NCBI RefSeq assembly: GCF_005239225.2
Contig: NC_133284.1
Coordinates: 773,770 to 837,769 of the forward strand
Source: Populus alba
Taxonomy: Eukaryota > Streptophyta > Magnoliopsida > Malpighiales > Salicaceae
Reading direction: 5' to 3'
Length of the DNA: 64,000 nt
The position numbers and the translations under genes are program-made. The first letter of the stretch is position 1; every line of letters starts with the position of its first letter. The notes under the pieces were generated by a model that was given only the letters and a program-made list of their open reading frames with translations, made no database searches and was not told the DNA's origin. Below, piece by piece: positions 60,163 to 64,000 of the stretch.

Positions 60163-60887
60163 GATAAAATAATAATAATAATAATAAAAATAACAATTAT
60201 ATGAATACGAAAGGAAAGGAGAGAAAAAAAAAAAAATTGCAAATAAAAGTAAATGAAACGTACAAGATAAAGTAATGGCTCAAAAATAAAAATACAACAA
60301 ATTAAGAAATTCACTCTCCAACTAATAAACAATATTAACAACAATAAACATTAAAAGATAAGTATAACAAGCATGAATAAAGAGGCGGTAATACCGGCCA
60401 AGCACTTCAAAACAATAAATATTAAAGAAATAATAACAATAAATAACAACAAAATAAAATAAACAAATAACAACAAAATAAAATAAACAAGAGGCGGTAA
60501 TACCGGCCAAGCACTTCAAACAATAAATATAAAAGAAATAACAACAATAAATAACAACAAAATAAAATAAACAAGAGGCGGTAATACCGGCCAAGCACTT
60601 TAGACAATAAATATAAAAGAAATAACAACAAAAAAATAAAATAAACAAGAGGCGGTAAAACCAGCCTTATAATATAAATAATAAATATTAGAAACTAACT
60701 AGAATAAACAATAAAAGAAAAATGGTTGAACCAACCAAAATCCAACAATTAATAGTCCAATATCCAAAAAGTTGAGGTCAAATTTTTTTTTTTAGGCGGT
60801 AAAACCAGCCATTTGATTTTTTATTTATATGAATTTTTTTTTATTTTTCAATAATCAAATATAAATTTGTTACCTTTGCTTGCTAGC
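60163..60887 (-). other. Leader of element D with five repeated hairpins
   Basis: Between primer site and gag. Hairpin-forming GGCGGTAATACCGGCC at 60384-60399, 60493-60508 and 60577-60592, and the variant GGCGGTAAAACCAGCC at 60651-60666 and 60795-60810, are embedded in A/T-rich ATAAA spacers. (AAT)n lies next to the gag ATG. Confidence 0.8.
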
Positions 60888-60905
60888 TCCCCGGCAACGG
60901 CGCCA
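60888..60905 (-). other. Primer-binding site of element D
   Basis: TGGCGCCGTTGCCGGGGA in sense, four bases inside the LTR end. This is the Athila-type site. Confidence 0.85.
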
Positions 60906-60909
60906 AAAT

Positions 60910-62336
60910 TGCTTGACCGCTTTTTGTGATCGGCTTGTTTTAACTCGCAAGTGCACGAGTGTGCGATGTAGCAATTAACTCGGTAAGATCGAGGTCATAT
61001 CCACAGAGAGCTAGATCTGGAAATTAAGCTAGGTAACAACAAAAAAACTCAAGAGAAATTAAATTAACAATAACTTGGTTGAAAATAATTGATGGATTTG
61101 TTTTCAAAGATGAAAAAGTGTAAATAGATTTTAAAAGACAAGAAAAAGTAAGTCTTGGTCCAAATCAATTTTAATGGTGATGTATTGGTGATTTCTTCAA
61201 CATATATAAGATAACTCAACCTAATATCAACGATGGTGATATTAGATCGGAAGATATTACAATGAAGTTTAAAAAGATGAAGATTAATTATTGCTTAAGA
61301 ATGAACAAGTACTTTCAAATTAAGTAAGACATTGAATCAAGCAATCTCTATACCAAAACTAAGGTTTGTGCATAAAAATTCAAGATTATAACATTACCTA
61401 AAATGATTTCTAAAATTTCTTTGCAATAATAAAACATTCATGAAGAAGATGAGAAGATAATCATTAACATTCATTCATATCTTAAAGAACTCACCTCAAT
61501 CACCATCATCCTTGATTTGGATCCAAGAAAAGAGATTAGCCAACCATGATTATATATAAGAACACTTTAATAAACATGAAATAACTTGAATCAAACTGAA
61601 ATAATAAGTTTTACAAACTAAAGAACCGAAATCTACAAAGAAGAACACAACAGAATTTCAGTAAAAATTCGGACACAAATCTGACTCTAACTTTGGACAG
61701 CAATTCGACCCTCTTAGAAGCCTCCCCTGGAGATGGCTATTAGAGACATATTTATAGGCAATTCTGTTAGCTTTCCATCCATGTGCTTGCCCTCTTGGAT
61801 CAATTAATTGCCCAAAATAAATCAAATGTTATTTGTTGTGTGGACATGTAAGATCATGGATTGTGCTTGGGCTGATTTGGAGGCTGATTTGGGGCTGATT
61901 TGGGGCTGAACTTGAGGCTGAATTTGAGCATCAAATAAGTATACAAATGTACATATTATTTGGGCTAAGATTGACTTTGAAACCTTAAGTGTTTGATGGT
62001 TGAAGTTTGCACACAACATAAGGCAAGTTTGGGCTTGAAATAGATCATATGATATTCTTTTCTAGAATTGGAATAGAATTGATTTTTGGGGCAAATTTAG
62101 AGCACTAATTTGAACCAAGATTTGCTTCAATCTTCAACTAAATTTCTCTTCAATTCTTTGTTCCGAATTCTGACGTTGAATTTTCTGAAATAATTCATTT
62201 AAGCTCCAAAAACCTATCGAAACATTAAAAGAAACTTCATTACTAAAAAGCACATCACTTATTATAAAAACCCAAATAAAAACAATAAATACATATGTAA
62301 AATAAAAGACTTAATGATACTTTTGATGCACAATCA
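60910..62336 (-). repeat. 5' LTR of element D
   Basis: 1427 bases. Near-identical to 51608-53223 but lacks about 189 bases between two AGCTTTCCAT copies (deletion near 61770). Confidence 0.93.
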
Positions 62337-62341
62337 ACCTG

Positions 62342-62757
62342 CCCGATGAAAAAAAGAATGCGAGGAAACTCGCAAGTGGTCTAATTGTTCCAGGCGACCT
62401 GCCCGATGATAAAATGCGAGGGAACTCGCAAGTGGTCTAATTGTTCCAGGCGACCTGCCCGATGATAAAATGCGAGGAAAATCGCAAGTGGTCTAATTGT
62501 TCCAGGCGACCTGCCCGATTGATAAAATGCGAGGGAACTCGCAAGTGGTCTAATTGTTCCAGGCGACCTGCCCGATGATAAAATGCGAGGGAACTCGCAA
62601 GTGGTCTAATTGTTCCAGGCGACCTGCCCGATGATAAAATGCGAGGGAACTCGCAAGTGGTCTAATTGTTCCAGGCGACCTGCCCGATGATAAAATGCGA
62701 TGAAAATTGCAAGTGGTCTAATTGTTCCAGGTGACCTGCCCGATAATAAAATGCTTG
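62342..62757. repeat. Satellite array, type 1, second locus (right part)
   Basis: Seven or so units continuing the array interrupted by element D, then the same flanking sequence (GAGCTTCAGGGTTGATGAAA) as after the first array. Confidence 0.95.
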
Positions 62758-62799
62758 AAAGTGAATGAGCTTCAGGGTTGATGAAAACTTCTAAAGTCA

Positions 62800-63053
62800 T
62801 ACCTGTACGGTTGAGATTTGATCTGTAAATCGATCTCAAAGATGATGTAAGCTTCTCACGAAAGTCGTATATGTACAGCTGGGATCTGATTTGCAAATCA
62901 ATCTGAAAGACGACGCTCAAGAAAGTTTTATATGTACAGTTGAGATCTGATTTGCAAATCAATCTCAAAGACGACGCTCAAGAAAGTCTTATATGTACAG
63001 CTGAGATCTGAGCTTCTATTCAAAATGATGGCAGGAGCAAATTCCCTATAAAT
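62800..63053 (+). promoter_or_regulatory. Second copy of the antisense-ORF promoter
   Basis: TGATTTGCAAATCA at 62887-62900 and 62948-62961; TATAAAT at 63047-63053. Spacing is the same as at 24340-24601. Confidence 0.5.
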
Positions 63054-63134
63054 CACGCGGTATCGGGCAAAAGACATCATCAACTTCTCACATTTTCAAT
63101 ACTCTTAGAGTTCTTAACTTTTGAAGTTTTAACC

Positions 63135-63302
63135 ATGTCTTCCTCTACTTCCAATGCTAATCCAAACCTTGCTCCTGCGGCAGAGCCTGTAGTTTGGCGT
63201 ACTACTTTTGAAGTGAATGGTCGTCCAGTTACAATAGAGGATACTGTAATGGACAATGAAGATATTGTTATAGCCGTGGCTAGAGACATGATCCTTCCTC
63301 GT
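63135..63302 (+). pseudogene. Antisense coiled-coil ORF, second copy, truncated
   Basis: Same start as 24683 (MSSSTSNANPNLAPAAEPVV) and near-identical through VARDMILPR, where an LTR begins. The coiled-coil part is lost from this side. Confidence 0.75.
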
Positions 63303-64000
63303 TGTTGCTACCCAATTTTTGACCCATGTTTTTGATATATTTTCAAAAAAATCCAAAAATGGAGAAAAACAATGAAAATCCAAAAAAATATGTTTTTTTG
63401 ATATATTTTCATCATTTTAGCATTTTCAACGTCGTCTAAAAAGAATTTAAATTGTTAAAAGATTTTCAAACGTGTTCGACTTTTCACGCGTCATTTTTAA
63501 ATCATTGATTTTCTACATTTTGAGTCGACGTTGATATTGCTCGTTTCAAAAAATACAAAAAATAAGAAAAATCAAAATTTACAAAAAAGAAAGAAGTTGA
63601 GGGACCAAGTTGAAAAACCTAGCAACATTTTTGCCTATAAATACTGGTCTTTAACTCAAACAAGAGGGGGTAATTTTGACACATTCAGAAAAAACACAAC
63701 AAACCCTAAAAACCCACTCTTTCTCTCCACTCACAAAAAAACCAGCCGGCGGCGCCCCCCTTACTGGTTTTGAATTTTTATCCCCGGGGGTCCTTGGATT
63801 TTTCCTCTCCCAGAACCAGAGAGCCAAGGACCCCCCACCATTTCTGATCCTACATTTTTACCCCGTCGTTTCCCATTTTCTTCTCCGTCAGCACCGTCCC
63901 CCACCCTTGGTTTTTTTTACCCCGGCCAAACAGCCCCCCAAAACCCCCTCCGAATTTTTATTTTTCGAGCTTCAGCCGCTCTCCCCTGGCCGGCCCTCTT
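63303..64000 (+). mobile_element. TAT/Ogre-like LTR E3 (5' part)
   Basis: It starts TGTTGCTACCCAATTTTTGA, the same LTR start as E2 but on the plus strand, and runs off the window. TATA box TATAAATA at 63636-63643. Downstream is a C-rich leader-like region. Confidence 0.75.

Larger units (their letters stand above)
51608..62336 (-). mobile_element. Complete Athila-like Ty3/gypsy element D
   Basis: 10,729 bases with two LTRs, polypurine tract, primer site and a 5-bp duplication ACCTG (51603-51607, 62337-62341). Sense order (right to left): LTR, primer site, hairpin-rich leader, gag, protease, RT, RNase H, integrase, 1.3-kb spacer, LTR. It has no cysteine-cluster ORF or LOG. The LTRs are near-identical except for one deletion, so insertion is recent. 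Frameshifts in gag and pol make it non-autonomous. Confidence 0.95.

Noticed and set aside
60322..60648. Hydrophobic minus-strand frame over the element D leader
   Set aside because: It is the translation of A/T-rich spacers and repeated hairpins; no homologue expected.

Overview
The window is plant nuclear DNA, most likely from a eudicot. It holds spliced genes with GT..AG introns (phytoene synthase, protein phosphatase 2A), an L1-type LINE, a hAT-type element and several kinds of plant Ty3/gypsy LTR retrotransposon. I cannot name the species from sequence alone. No intact, clearly functional host gene is present. Almost everything is nested transposons, and the few host exons are interrupted or truncated.

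Layout. 1-1275: LTR and leader remnant of a TAT/Ogre-like element, lying in what was a phytoene synthase intron. 1357-9825: 3' half of a phytoene synthase gene whose last visible exon is split by an antisense L1 LINE (2265-9703, 14-bp target-site duplication). The LINE is itself split by an 875-bp hAT-type element (7972-8846, 8-bp duplication) that carries the start of a GATL-like gene. 9826-14050: gene-poor DNA with two orphan 3' exons of a PP2A catalytic-subunit gene and a short ORF with an EAR-like motif. 14160-14578: end of a Ty1/copia element.

14579-48005: three damaged copies (A minus, B minus, C plus) and several solo or partial LTRs of one Athila-like Ty3/gypsy family. The family order is gag, protease, RT, RNase H, integrase, an extra ORF for a basic cysteine-cluster protein, an intron-less LONELY GUY (LOG) cytokinin-activating enzyme gene, a structured 3' spacer, the polypurine tract and the LTR. 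The two extra genes lie at the same place in all three copies and each has a TATA-like box upstream. Capture therefore preceded amplification. This is the most unusual system in the window.

20487-25510 and 48006-64000: remnants of TAT/Ogre-like elements whose 3' region holds a hairpin-forming satellite array, an enhancer-like repeat module with a TATA box, and an antisense ORF for a coiled-coil protein. A complete 10.7-kb Athila-like element D (51608-62336, minus, TSD ACCTG) is inserted in the second satellite array.

Copies B and C are arranged head to head as a very large inverted repeat and differ from each other mainly by 1-base indels. Part of 25-48 kb may therefore be poorly polished long-read assembly, and many of the frameshifts there should be treated with caution.
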